64,000 nucleotides of DNA from assembly GCA_002633025.1 (NCBI GenBank), contig NMRB01002281.1, forward strand, positions 1 through 64,000. Direction: 5' to 3'. The stretch comes from Notospermus geniculatus. Taxonomy: Eukaryota; Nemertea; Pilidiophora; Heteronemertea; Lineidae. The translations under genes were made by a program, and so were the position numbers. Each line of letters begins with the position of its first letter. Position 1 is the stretch's first letter. Below, piece by piece: positions 11,215 through 20,384 of the stretch. Under the pieces are notes generated by a model. The model saw nothing but the letters and a program-made list of their open reading frames with translations. It did no database searches and was not told the DNA's origin.

Positions 11215-11703
11215 TTCCTGACTCAGTGTACCTATGACCTGCTTCCCAAGCTCCACCTGTTGGTCACTTGGCTCCAATCCCTCAGGTTCTGCAGGTAGGC
11301 AGTTTACCCACGTTTCATCAGTCGCGTTTGTTGAGGTTCCTGCTTTAACGATTGCCATCATCTCATCCTTCCCCATTTTATCAAAAGAGTCAGCCATGTA
11401 CGTCTCAACTTCAAGGGTTAATCTGGACAGAACATCGGCATCAGTGTTCAATCTATAATGGATCTTGAAGTTATAATCTGCTAGTTCGGCTACCCATCTC
11501 TGTCTGATGGGGTCAAGCTTTGCGGTGGTCATCACGTATGTCAAGGGATTATTATCCGTAAACACATCGAAGAAAGGAGCGTAGTACAGATAATCATGGA
11601 TGCGTTCTGTCACCGCCCATTTTAGAGCCAAAAATTCCAACTTCCCAGAGTGGAGATGGTAATTCTTTTCCGCTGGAGTCAAGTGTCCTGGATCCATAGC
11701 CAA
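11212..11703 (-). pseudogene. Ty3/Gypsy-type RNase H
   Basis: The frame reads LTPAEKNYHLHSGKLEFLALKWAV, the standard T..E.NY...KLE.LALKWAV motif with a catalytic Glu. It continues with FDVFTDNNPLTYVMTTAKLD (catalytic Asp in TDNNPL) and RWVAELADYNFKIHYR....DADVLSRL. The far end runs into the TIR element at 11214. The upstream first Asp of RNase H lies in another frame, at 11594-11830 (FVLHKDASHDDLAGIL). Confidence 0.8.
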
Positions 11704-12089
11704 TGACTGACATCCTGCCGCAATCTTGACGTTGGTAGAGAATCCCAGCTAAATCGTCGTGAGATGCATCTTTGTGCAGCACAAATGGTCTTGTGAAGTC
11801 AGGAAAGTCCATCACTTCTAGACTTACCAAGACGTCAATCAGTTCTTCAAGTACTTTCTGATGGGCATCTGTCCACTTTACTTTCAGGCGTGAGGATATG
11901 CATGTCCCATCTTTCCAGTGATCCTTCCCTCGGAATTCTGTCGTCTTCCCTTACCCTGCTTCTGATGTCTGTTCTCATGATCCTTCCCTGCATCTTCTGT
12001 CTGTTGTGGAATTACTAACAGGTCGCACATCTGTCTAGCCCTCCTACTGAAATTTGGTATGAATTTTCTATAGCAGCCGAGTAGCCCAG

Positions 12090-12594
12090 TCAATTCCTCA
12101 TATCACCCACGGTATCAGGTTTTCTGTCAACCAATTTCCTCACTGCTGCGAAGTCGGCTGGGTCCACCCAGCTTCCTATCTCCGATATGATAGATCCCAG
12201 AAACTTCACCTCTCGGCGGAATAACAGGCACTTTCTAGGCTTCAGCTTTATTCCTTTTCCTCTGAGACATCTGAGGACAGCTCCGACGTGTTCCATGTGT
12301 TCCTCAAAGCTTCCTGAGCACACCAAATTGTCATCCAAGTATGGTACACAGTTATTATCCCTCAAATCCCAGAGGCAATTTTCCATGCACTCCTGGTATG
12401 CTCCTGGGGCTCCGGATACATTCGTAGAGTCCCCATGGCGAGATGAAGGTTGTAGGCCTATATGGCCGACATTCGGGTTTCAGGAACCCTTGATGGTACG
12501 CTTTTCCTTGGTCTAATGTCAAGAACCATGAGTTTCCCTGAGGTTGTCCAAGGTGTTCTGCAGTCGGGGTATAGGTCTGTGGCTGTGATTGCAT
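12090..12594 (-). pseudogene. Ty3/Gypsy-type reverse transcriptase, frameshifted
   Basis: Two overlapping frames carry palm motifs: FLTLDQGKAYHQGFL (where LDL.SGYHQ is usual), [16 protein letters not shown], and [20 protein letters not shown], which holds the YLDD catalytic box. Then [22 protein letters not shown] matches the K..KC.F....V.FLGH motif. The frame changes near 12360-12390. A further RT N-terminal piece lies at 12735-12890, ending at the insertion at 12891. Confidence 0.8.
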
Positions 12595-12890
12595 TTAGCG
12601 TTCAACGCCTTATAATCAATACATAATCGAAGGCTGTTGTTCTTCTTTCTTACACTACCATCGGACTTGAATACGCCGATGTGCTCTTTTGGATCCATCC
12701 TTTGTCCAACAGATCAACGATATAGTCCTTCACCTCATTGTAGAGTGACAGGTGGTGGTACTGTACCATAGGTTTTCTTTACAGGGGTTTTGTCAAGCAA
12801 TTCCAATTCTAGCTGCAAATCAGGAATGCAACCTATGTCATCATCGTTGCGAGAGAAAGTCTTACATTCCTCTCGAAGAAGTGCTCTAAC

Positions 12891-13268
12891 TAGTCTCGTG
12901 CCACCAGACTCTTGCAATTTCCAATGAATTTCCAATTTTAGAGTCTGGTCCGTATGGTTACTTTGACTTGTAATGTTGTAAAACCATCATGGCGGACAAC
13001 CTACCTAAAACTGATGACGTAGAACACAACTACACTGCACTTCATGCATGATAATAAGCAAGAAGTCAATCTCCAGGATAACGAATTTGATCTGCTGGTG
13101 CACTTCATGCATGCATGCATAATACATTGGTAGTGACTAGACAATTAGCGAAGCTGACCTCATTTCGAATCATCGAAATGAGGTCACTACAATGAGAATT
13201 GCGTTACGTGCCAGACCCTCGGTCTGACGACCTCGGAGTATGACCGAGGGGCTGGTTGCGCGAGACTA
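12891..13268. mobile_element. 378-bp TIR element with 9-bp target duplication
   Basis: The ends read TAGTCTCGTGCCACCAG and, inverted, TAGTCTCGCGCAACCAG. TGCTCTAAC flanks both sides (12882-12890 and 13269-13277). Deleting the element and one 9-mer rejoins the retrotransposon frame. A second, truncated copy lies inverted at 49275-49573. The 9-bp duplication again suggests a Mutator-like element. The interior includes the hairpin CCTCATTTCGAATCATCGAAATGAGG-like block at 13161-13186. Confidence 0.85.
13050..13100. mobile_element. 51-bp retro-insertion with 12-bp target duplication
   Basis: CACTTCATGCAT occurs at 13038-13049 and again at 13101-13112. The related element at 49275-49573 has this sequence once and lacks the 51 bases. 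The insert begins GATAATAAGCAAGAAGTC, matching the outer end of the hairpin at 59662-59894. It is therefore a very short 5'-truncated copy of the same retroelement, inserted in a DNA transposon that sits in a retrotransposon. Confidence 0.85.
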
Positions 13269-13277
13269 TGCTCTAAC

Positions 13278-13706
13278 TTGCCTGATCTGATCTTGAGAAA
13301 AAACAGTTTCATCTAATTCGATCTCCGGATCCCCGACTTTATCTACAGCAGGTTCGGGTGAGGCCTGAGAATTCTCATCATCGCCCTCTATCGATACCGT
13401 ACTTACCTCACTGGACGTGCCCGTGTCCTTACCCATATCAGATTCAGGCAGCTGGTATGTCTCTGGAGGCCTTAGTGTCACTACGGACTTCACCGACTTC
13501 AGCTGACATAGCACTCTTCCAGGGTGCAGTGTTACTGTCCTAGCGGTCTCGTTCTTAACTGGAAAGTGAAAAGAAGAGATGGCGCCCTTACTCAGGCGCA
13601 CCAAGGACTCTGGCATATCAATCCCTATATCACCTAGGTTGTCCACGGGATAAAAAATTGCCACTTCACCCCCACTAGCAGCACCAGTACGCACACAGCA
13701 GCGCAA
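13278..13706 (-). pseudogene. Ty3/Gypsy-type linker between protease and reverse transcriptase
   Basis: The frame contains GGEVAIFYPVDNLGD, a run ending VTLHPGRVLCQLKSV, then an acidic stretch. This order (post-protease linker, N....L..G..IG.L motif, acidic region before the RT) is typical of animal Gypsy elements. The frame ends with the stop created by the 12891-13268 insertion. Confidence 0.6.
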
Positions 13707-13727
13707 GATCAGTCGACCCGCAAAGGT

Positions 13728-14722
13728 ATGAACAGCGCCACGACGTGTCAGCCGCGGTATTTGGCGGTACTAACAGCTAAATCACTGAACGAAAGCGAGG
13801 TAGTGACGTAGGCGTAGCAGACGCTATAAAACAATCACTAATTATGCACGATTAGTAAGACGTTTGAAGGTGACGTGATGTTTACATGTTGATGGATGTT
13901 TCTCTACGAAAGTTGCCGAAAATTTCATCGAAATCGGTTCAGTTTTAGCCGAGTTATCGATCGAAAGGTAACCTTATGTTTTCGAAAACAGGCGTTCTTC
14001 AAAGTGTGTACACTTTCTTGGAATAGTATTTTGAAACTTCTGCTTAGGTCATTCGGGTTGTTATAGCATAGAAGAATCCACACGCGAAGCGTGGTTTTAT
14101 GCACGCATGTCTGAGGGGTTGACAATCACCCCGAAACACAACCACATTTTCAAGAAATCTCTTTCGCTTTATCCATTGTCTAACTGGTTCCATGGGCTCC
14201 GACGGTGGCGCTGACTGGTCGAATCGTCAGTCAGCGCCACTCGGCCGCCAAGGAACCAGGTTTATGGCTGCGAGAATCGCTACCTACTGCTGTTCAAACT
14301 GCGTACAAAAACGTGGAATACTATGCCGATGTATGAAATTAATACAGATTGGAGGTTGATAGTTTCTCCATCCATTCAGTTTTGCTGGTTTTATGCAGGC
14401 AAGTATTTATGGAGTTATGGCCATGTTTTTAACAACGCTCTACTCCAAGTGACCTCCAATTCTGTGCGGAGGACGAAATTTCTTAAACGATTTCTCTTCA
14501 CTCGTTTGCATTGTTCCAAAATAAATTACACTAATGGAAAGGTCAATGTCTTAGCTAAATACTGATGTATGGTTTATGTGGTTGAATTTGAACGGTCTTC
14601 TCGATAAACGCACTTTTGTGCTAGGTGTCTGATTTCTCGAATGAAGTACTCGAGAAGCCTCGTCGAGGGCCCCGATCGCCTATTATTTTCCCGCGCGCAA
14701 AATAAATCTGCCGTAGAAAAGG
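13728..14722. other. About 1 kb of unexplained insertion in the retrotransposon
   Basis: This block separates two coding pieces of the minus-strand element. The edges carry an 18-bp inverted match: CAGTCGACCCGCAAAGGT at 13710-13727 and its reverse complement at 14723-14740. The interior has the hairpin GGCGCTGACTGGTCGAATCG / inverse near 14209-14241 and no recognisable coding sequence. It could be an inserted element or an inversion mediated by the short repeats. Confidence 0.45.
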
Positions 14723-15278
14723 ACCTTTGCGGGTCGACTGAATAACTGTTGCCGTCCGGTATTCGGAAGGAATTCCTTAATAACGACGTAATTTTGGGAT
14801 AACCCTTCGATTTTCCCAGTGAACGAAAAACTGACATCGTCGACTGAGATCTGGGATTCACCTGGATTTAAAATCACCCGTTTTCTACCCAATTTGACCC
14901 TGATACACTCTTCTTCCTGGCTCTGTTGCATGAGAGATGAGAACGGTTCTACCTTCTTCTGCTCCACACCCTGAAAAACAGACCTAAAATCACTTGTACC
15001 TATACCAGAATCAGACAGATGGGCTATCACATTGTAACCGAGAATAGGCTTATCCATTTCGACATTTGTCACCAGAAATGGAACCTTCAAATGTTCAAGT
15101 TCTGATTGGCACCACTGATAGAAATATCCAATTCAACCCAACCAGAAACACCCAATGAATTACCACTGGCTGACAAAATAGTAAGTTTCTCTGCAAACAG
15201 TTCAGAGATTGGTCTGATTTTAGCATTTGGCAACATTGTCACGACAGGTAGCGCTCCTACCTCGCACTGACCTGTCAC
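14683..15278 (-). pseudogene. Retropepsin-like region of the Ty3/Gypsy-type element
   Basis: Two frames overlap at 15087-15090. The first ends GVSGWVELDISISG; the second opens VPFLVTNVEMDKPILGYNVI. The FLV.....P.ILG.N.I motif is the C-terminal half of Gypsy-type aspartic proteases. The catalytic D-[ST]-G is not seen in the readable part. No gag frame is recognised above 15278. Confidence 0.6.
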
Positions 15279-15745
15279 CGCGCGCGCAACGCGTCATGGG
15301 AAATTTTGGGACTACTTGTTGCATTTTCAAGATGGCGGGAATTCCTCGCTTCGGGTTTATAAATTGCAGAATCTCGTCAAATAGGCCTACCTAGGATGTC
15401 TCCGTGTGTGGGCATCGCATTATCCGTCATGATTATGACATACATAGGCCTATTTTGTGTGAGATATGCTGTACAGTGTCATGTTAGCCACTGGCAGCTA
15501 GTTGGTGCGTTTGTCACTTACGTTTACACTACGTTACAGCACAGTGACAGTTAGCTGCCGAGGTGAAAACCCAAATAGCATCCTTTTCTTCTCAACAATG
15601 TCATGTCTGTGACAATTTCTCATCAGAAATGACAAATCCGTCAATTATTGGCAAAGTCTGCAAGAAATAAGCCTCATATCGCTATTTTCTTAGGATACAT
15701 ACTTTCGTGGCGTAGTAGATCACGTGATTACCGAGTTGAGGCGGN
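15279..15745. other. No gene seen
   Basis: This is unique-looking DNA with two TAGGCCTA words (15383 and 15450). The expected gag or 5' LTR of the element below it cannot be recognised. Confidence 0.4.
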
Positions 15746-16260
15746 CTGTAGGGGGCGCTTTGTAAAAACCACATAAGTTCCCTTCCGCTCTGTAACTTAT
15801 GAACGACTGAAAATTTTGGGTTGATATTTGATGGGGGGATGTACCATGGGCCAACGGTGTGTCGCGTGAAAGAATCGGCCAAATCCGATTCTACACTTTG
15901 CCACCAGGGGGCCAAAAGCCGAAACACAAAAACTGCGATTACGCCTTTAATACTGAACGGAATTTCACAAAATTTTTATGGTAGGCTCATCTAGCAAGGG
16001 TACATAATATACTCTGCGGGTTTTCAATTACATTCATTTTTCAGCTCTGTAGGGGGCGCTTTGTAAAAACCACATAAGTTCCCTTCCGCTCTGTAACTTT
16101 GGAACGACTGAAAATTTTGGGTTGATATTTGGTGGAGGGATGTATCATGGGCCAACGGTGTGTCGCGTCAAAGAATCGACCAAATCTGATTTTCAACTTT
16201 GCCACCAGGGGGCCAAAAAGCCGAATCACATAAACTGTGATACTGAACGGAATCTTCAAA
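15746..16260. repeat. Two tandem copies of a ~300-bp repeat
   Basis: CTGTAGGGGGCGCTTTGTAA begins each copy, at 15746 and 16047, and the following 200 bases are closely similar. The text (CACCAGGGGGCCAAAA, GTACCATGGGCCAACGG) is related in style to the TTAGCTCAC family found later in the window. Confidence 0.7.
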
Positions 16261-16680
16261 ATACATGCCCGTCGGACTTGCACCCGGGGGACGTTCAATG
16301 CTGTGCTTGTTACTAGTGCTCTACCTTGCCTCGGAGACAAGTTATTCAAGAAACAAAAGTGTGACGACAAAATCTCAACTTTTGATCAATTTCACCATGA
16401 ACCAGGTATCGGACCTGAAATTTTCATTCCATCTTGTAGCTCATGTCATGTTACCTGCGGGTAGGTCACATTTCCAGGTCGGTAGCTCTTACAGGAACAA
16501 AGTTACAGGTGTGACAGACTGAGCAGACAGATACACACACACAGACAGACACACGGAGTCGGAATGCGCACATAAGAAGACCGAACATGTCCAAGGTGAC
16601 ACCAACGGTTCGCTGATTTCAGGATTGTCTGCCCATTGTGAAATTTGACTTGGTCGATTTCTGTAATTGCTGTCTGGTTC
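16261..16680 (+). repeat. Dispersed repeat family A, copy 1, left part
   Basis: TTGTTACTAGTGCTCTACCT..., CATGAACCAGGTATCGGA and AGGAACAAAGTTACAGGTGT match 28320-28560 directly and 23640-23950 in reverse complement. The copy is interrupted at 16681 by a hAT-like element and ends near 17156 with the near-palindrome TTCCGATCTTGAGATCGGAA. Confidence 0.7.
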
Positions 16681-17076
16681 CAGGGCTCCCGCGGATCCTT
16701 AAAAAGCATTAAAAGTCAGGAATTTTTGTTTTTCAGAATTAAGGCCTTAAAAAGCCTTAAATATAGCATTTTTCTCACTCAGTGGCCTTAAAAAGGCCTT
16801 AAATTTGATGTAGCTTCAGTTTTGAATTTTCATTAAACCGTTTCCCCTTCCTAACGACGTTTTTATTCATATCAGTTGAAAACCGCCCAGTCGTCAAAAT
16901 CGGGATCCCGGCCTCAGCGCTTACCTTTATGTGTTCTTTACAACATTCTCCTGCGTTAATATTGCACAACCCACATTAAAACTCATGACAACTTGGCCTT
17001 AATTTTTTCCCGGATTGGCCTTAAAAAGCCTTAAAAAGGCCTTAATTTTGCTCACCAAAAAGCCGCAGGAACCATG
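16681..17076. mobile_element. hAT-like element, 5-bp target duplication
   Basis: The ends are CAGGGCTCCCGCGGATCC and, inverted, CATGGTTCCTGCGGC. GGTTC flanks both sides (16676-16680, 17077-17081). The body is built of CCTTAAAAAGCCTTAAA repeats, as in a hAT family widespread in animals. There is no coding sequence. Confidence 0.75.
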
Positions 17077-17231
17077 GGTTCCTCCTTCGGTCTTCTTCTG
17101 TGCGACTTCCGACTCATTTTGCTGTGCCGGTTCCGATCTTGAGATCGGAAACCATAATAAATCAATACATGTATACATTTTTGGTCTGTTCTGACTGTGT
17201 GTGTCACAAGTGGAGAAAATCTGCCCCTCCT

Positions 17232-17310
17232 TCGTAGGTCGTGGTGTCAGTGTGTGTGTCTGGGTGTGTGGGCGTGGGCGTGTGCGTGTGTGTGTGTCCG
17301 TCTGTCACGC
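17232..17310. repeat. TG-rich microsatellite
   Basis: A degenerate (TG)n run. Each family A copy carries such a run next to its terminal near-palindrome. Confidence 0.8.
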
Positions 17311-17549
17311 CTCCATATCTTGTCTCCTTCAACAGCTACAGCTCTGGCAACACATCCTACCCCTAGGTTTGTCAACCTTGGCAATCCAATGAGCTAATCA
17401 TTTTGAACATCAGATGCCTCCATCATGATGTAATCAACATATCAGACTTGATATTTTGTCCGTCACGCTTTTATCTGATGCCATAACTCAGCTTCTTTAA
17501 CACCTAGTGCAATGGAAATAGGTTCTACTCTTAGGTTTTCATACCCTTA

Positions 17550-17765
17550 TACTAGTGTCCCACTGGCGACTTTTTCCCATGACAAGGGGCGAATCTGAAG
17601 TCTGCGACATTCCCTCGACAAGCTGCGATATTTAGCATTAATGTGTTTCGCATAGGATCATGGAGCCAGAGAATCACTGCGAACATAGACGACAGTCTAC
17701 GAAGAGCTACGATTTTTTCATTCGTCCCTTGTCGCAGACCAAAATTCGCCAGTGGGACGCTAGTA
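17550..17765. mobile_element. 216-bp TIR element
   Basis: TACTAGTGTCCCACTGGCGA at the left is matched inverted at the right (TACTAGCGTCCCACTGGCGA). TA flanks each side, which is weak evidence for a 2-bp duplication. No coding sequence. Confidence 0.65.
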
Positions 17766-17929
17766 TAAGAATCCAATGGACTGATTACTTTTGATCTGAG
17801 ATGTTGGGGTTATGGTGATATCGATATCACAAATTTGATATTTTGCGATAACTTGCCATATTGTCAACTGAGCAACATGAAACAAGTCTTAGTTCATGCC
17901 TGCTTATCCAAGGACTGGACTATCTTAAA

Positions 17930-18500
17930 ATTCTCAGCCTCACGTGTCCGGGTGATTGTGATATCATGAGATTTTGAAATATATCAAACTTGATAGTTTG
18001 AAATATCTCTGCCTGTGTTAGAGATAGAGGCATGATATCACCCGTGCTTAGGTTCCTGAGGATGCCCATTTCGATAATGCAATGACCTTGACGATCAAAG
18101 GTCAAGGTCAAGGTCAAACTTGAGAATTTGTAATATCTATGCCCGTGATAGAGATAGAGACATTAATTCACCCATACTTAGGTTATTGAGGCTGCCTATT
18201 TCGATTATGCAATGACCTTGATGATCAGAGGTCAAGGTCAATTTGAAGTATCTCTTCCTGTGGTACACTACAGGTACATGCATGGTATCACCCATACTTA
18301 GGTTATTGAGGATGCCCATTTCGATTATGCAATGACCTTGACGATCAAAGGTCAAGGTCAAACTTGAGAATTTGAAATATCTATGCCCGTGATAGAGATA
18401 GAGACATGATATCACCCACACTAAGGTTATTGAGGCTGCCCATTTCGATTATGCAATGACGTTGATGATCAGATATCAAGGTCATGGTCAACCATGAGAT
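17930..18500 (+). repeat. Four tandem units of a ~124-bp repeat with AGGTCA arrays
   Basis: TTATTGAGG[AC]TGCC.ATTTCG and the following ATGCAATGACCTTGA recur at about 18055, 18182, 18302 and 18426. Each is followed by AGGTCAAGGTCA-type direct repeats. The same unit, inverted, is the target of the CACTG element at 3064. TCAAGGTCA is the extended half-site bound by FTZ-F1/SF-1 and ERR nuclear receptors; any regulatory use is speculation. Confidence 0.8.
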
Positions 18501-18544
18501 GAGTTATTGGCATGAGATCAAGTTCTGTGGGATTCATTATCGTA

Positions 18545-18720
18545 GTTCATCAATCAATGTATCCTGATATCTGTCAATGGATCCTGATCTCTATCAATGT
18601 ATCCGATCTCTATCAATGGATCCTGATCAATGTATTTTCATCTCTATCAATGTACCGTTCATGTATAAGTACCTGTACATCGGGTGGGAACCATACGACA
18701 TTTACAATGTCATCTTGTTT
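18545..18720 (+). repeat. Minisatellite of TCAATG[TG]ATCCTGATCTCTA units, copy 1
   Basis: About six degenerate 20-bp units are followed by a unique tail (CGTTCATGTA...ACATTTACAATGT). The same minisatellite plus tail occurs at 54226-54360, next to the truncated LINE. Confidence 0.75.
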
Positions 18721-18772
18721 TTATTTGAATGTCTAACAGCTTACCCTTATAGTTTGTCACATTTTATCAGTA

Positions 18773-18990
18773 TCACTAAAGTTTAAGAAAACTGACATTG
18801 CAATAATTGTGTACAAAACTGAAAACACGTACATGAATGAGAACTACGTCATATTGAACTTTCTAGATGACAAGCCTAACAGAAAGCGAGAATGGGAACA
18901 AATGATTAAGTTGAACAGATCAGGCCGGAAACGAAAGTGAAACCAAGTTAATTCAATGAATATGAAGCAAGAGATTACATCCATTTATTT
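18773..18990 (+). pseudogene. Partial duplicate of the ART-like gene
   Basis: About 210 bases are near-identical to 19873-20090 inside the gene downstream. The match starts abruptly at ATCACTAAAGTTTAAG. A TGA replaces a Trp codon (GAAAGTGAAACC against GAAAATGGAAACC), so the copy is dead. The fragment lacks both the histidine and tyrosine motifs. It lies in the same orientation about 1.1 kb upstream, consistent with a local duplication. Confidence 0.85.
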
Positions 18991-19349
18991 TTGTTGCTGT
19001 AGAATTCATTAGAGAGTCAATCACAGCAGGCATCGAGGGAACCTCATCTGTAGAGACGTACCGATTACATCACTAAGCTCTAAATAGTGAATCACTGTTC
19101 CTTCAGCAAGCAAACACACTGGCAACAGCTCATTTATTCGGTGCATTCAGTGGATTCCCCTTTGAAATCGCGTTCATTGACTGAAAGGTTGGGAATAGTT
19201 GTAGACAATAGGCCTACTTTGACATGCCTAAATGATTGAGGGCCTACACAATACATATTTTGCTGTTGTGTGAACAGACGACAAGACAAGTTGACATGTG
19301 CCAAGACTGATTGGAACATAAAATCACAAATTTAGGCGATTTAAAAAAA

Positions 19350-20249
19350 ATGTTTACGGTTCTGTTCTTTCGAAATTGGGGTAGAGTTCTGCGTACCAAG
19401 TTCGGCGGTTCGGCGCGTTCGGCAATTCGGCGTTTTCCAACTGCCGCTGAGGAAGTACGACGACATAGACACATATGGATTGAATTTTGCGTGAAAACAT
19501 TTCCTGAGAAATGGGATTATTCGGTACCATATCATGCCCAAGAGTTTCCGTTTCAACACGAACAGTTACACCAATGGTTTACTGAACATGATATAGAAGG
19601 CAAAGAATTGGATGGGACTACTACAAAAAGGTCTGTCCGTGTGTTGAATACGATCTATGAGAAAGCAAGTTCCTTGACCAGTTCTGGGTTTGGATACCCA
19701 CCCGGTCCCGATGAACAGTTCACATATTGGTTTCATGCAACAAAGATGGCATATGCTCGTGACATCATGACGAATGGTATACAGCTTGGTTGTGGATTGG
19801 AAAATAAAGATTTTTCACATGGCTACGGATTCTATCTTTCAGAGAGTTACAAACATACACTGAAATGGGCATCACTAAAGTTTAAGAAAACTGACATTGC
19901 AATAATTGTGTACAAAACTGAAAACACGTACATCAATGAGAACTACGTCATATTGAACTTTCTAGATGACAGGCCTAACAGAAAGCGAGAATGGGAACAA
20001 ATGATTAAGTGGAATAGATCAGGACGGAAACGAAAATGGAAACCAAGTTGTTTCAACGAATACGAAGCAAGCGATTACATTCGCGGACCAATGTCTCGAG
20101 ACGGAGTAAATGTCAGCAGGCCCAATTGGCATCCGACTGGTTGGGGTAGGACGGAGAGTATACAGATGTGCATCAAGAGTGATAAATTGGCTATGGACTT
20201 TGGACACCCGAAACATATCGACGGCGTTATTTTCTTTGGCAAAGTGTAG
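19350..20249 (+). CDS. DUF3990/ADP-ribosyltransferase-like protein (predicted)
   Basis: The open frame runs from at least 19311; the first ATG is at 19350 and gives 299 residues. Three blocks fit the ART-like DUF3990 layout, numbered from that ATG: FHATKMAYARDIMTNGI at 128-144 (candidate His129), DFSHGYGFYLSES at 154-166 (candidate Tyr162), and GPMSRDG at 246-252 followed by QMCIKSDKLA at 272-281 (Gln272 where transferases often have Glu). An H-Y-Q triad would fit an ADP-ribose-binding or divergent transferase fold; activity is not shown. The first ~40 residues look unlike a protein (TTCGGCGGTTCGGCGCGTTCGG repeats in the DNA), so the real coding exon may start near 19450 after an intron. No signal peptide or membrane segment is seen. 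Downstream is a long foldback. Confidence 0.65.
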   Translation: MFTVLFFRNWGRVLRTKFGGSARSAIRRFPTAAEEVRRHRHIWIEFCVKTFPEKWDYSVPYHAQEFPFQHEQLHQWFTEHDIEGKELDGTTTKRSVRVLNTIYEKASSLTSSGFGYPPGPDEQFTYWFHATKMAYARDIMTNGIQLGCGLENKDFSHGYGFYLSESYKHTLKWASLKFKKTDIAIIVYKTENTYINENYVILNFLDDRPNRKREWEQMIKWNRSGRKRKWKPSCFNEYEASDYIRGPMSRDGVNVSRPNWHPTGWGRTESIQMCIKSDKLAMDFGHPKHIDGVIFFGKV

Positions 20250-20384
20250 ATTGAACTTCTCAACAGATACTAACTGTCAAATTCCAGACGGTAAAGTTCA
20301 TAATTTTGGACTGATGATAATTGTAATGGGGCCAGCATTTTCTTAGCCAACAGGCGTCATGACATTTCATACATTTCACTATTA

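Larger units (their letters stand above)
9127..15278 (-). mobile_element. Decayed Ty3/Gypsy-type retrotransposon, pol region
   Basis: Minus-strand pieces appear in Ty3/Gypsy order: protease-like segment (15278-14683), linker (13706-13278), reverse transcriptase (12890-12090), RNase H (11703-11212), integrase core and C-terminal part (about 10960-9547), and a basic tail (9387-9127). Frames are broken many times. Three insertions interrupt it, at 10934-11214, 12891-13268 and about 13728-14722. No gag and no paired LTRs were found, so the ends are approximate. Confidence 0.8.
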
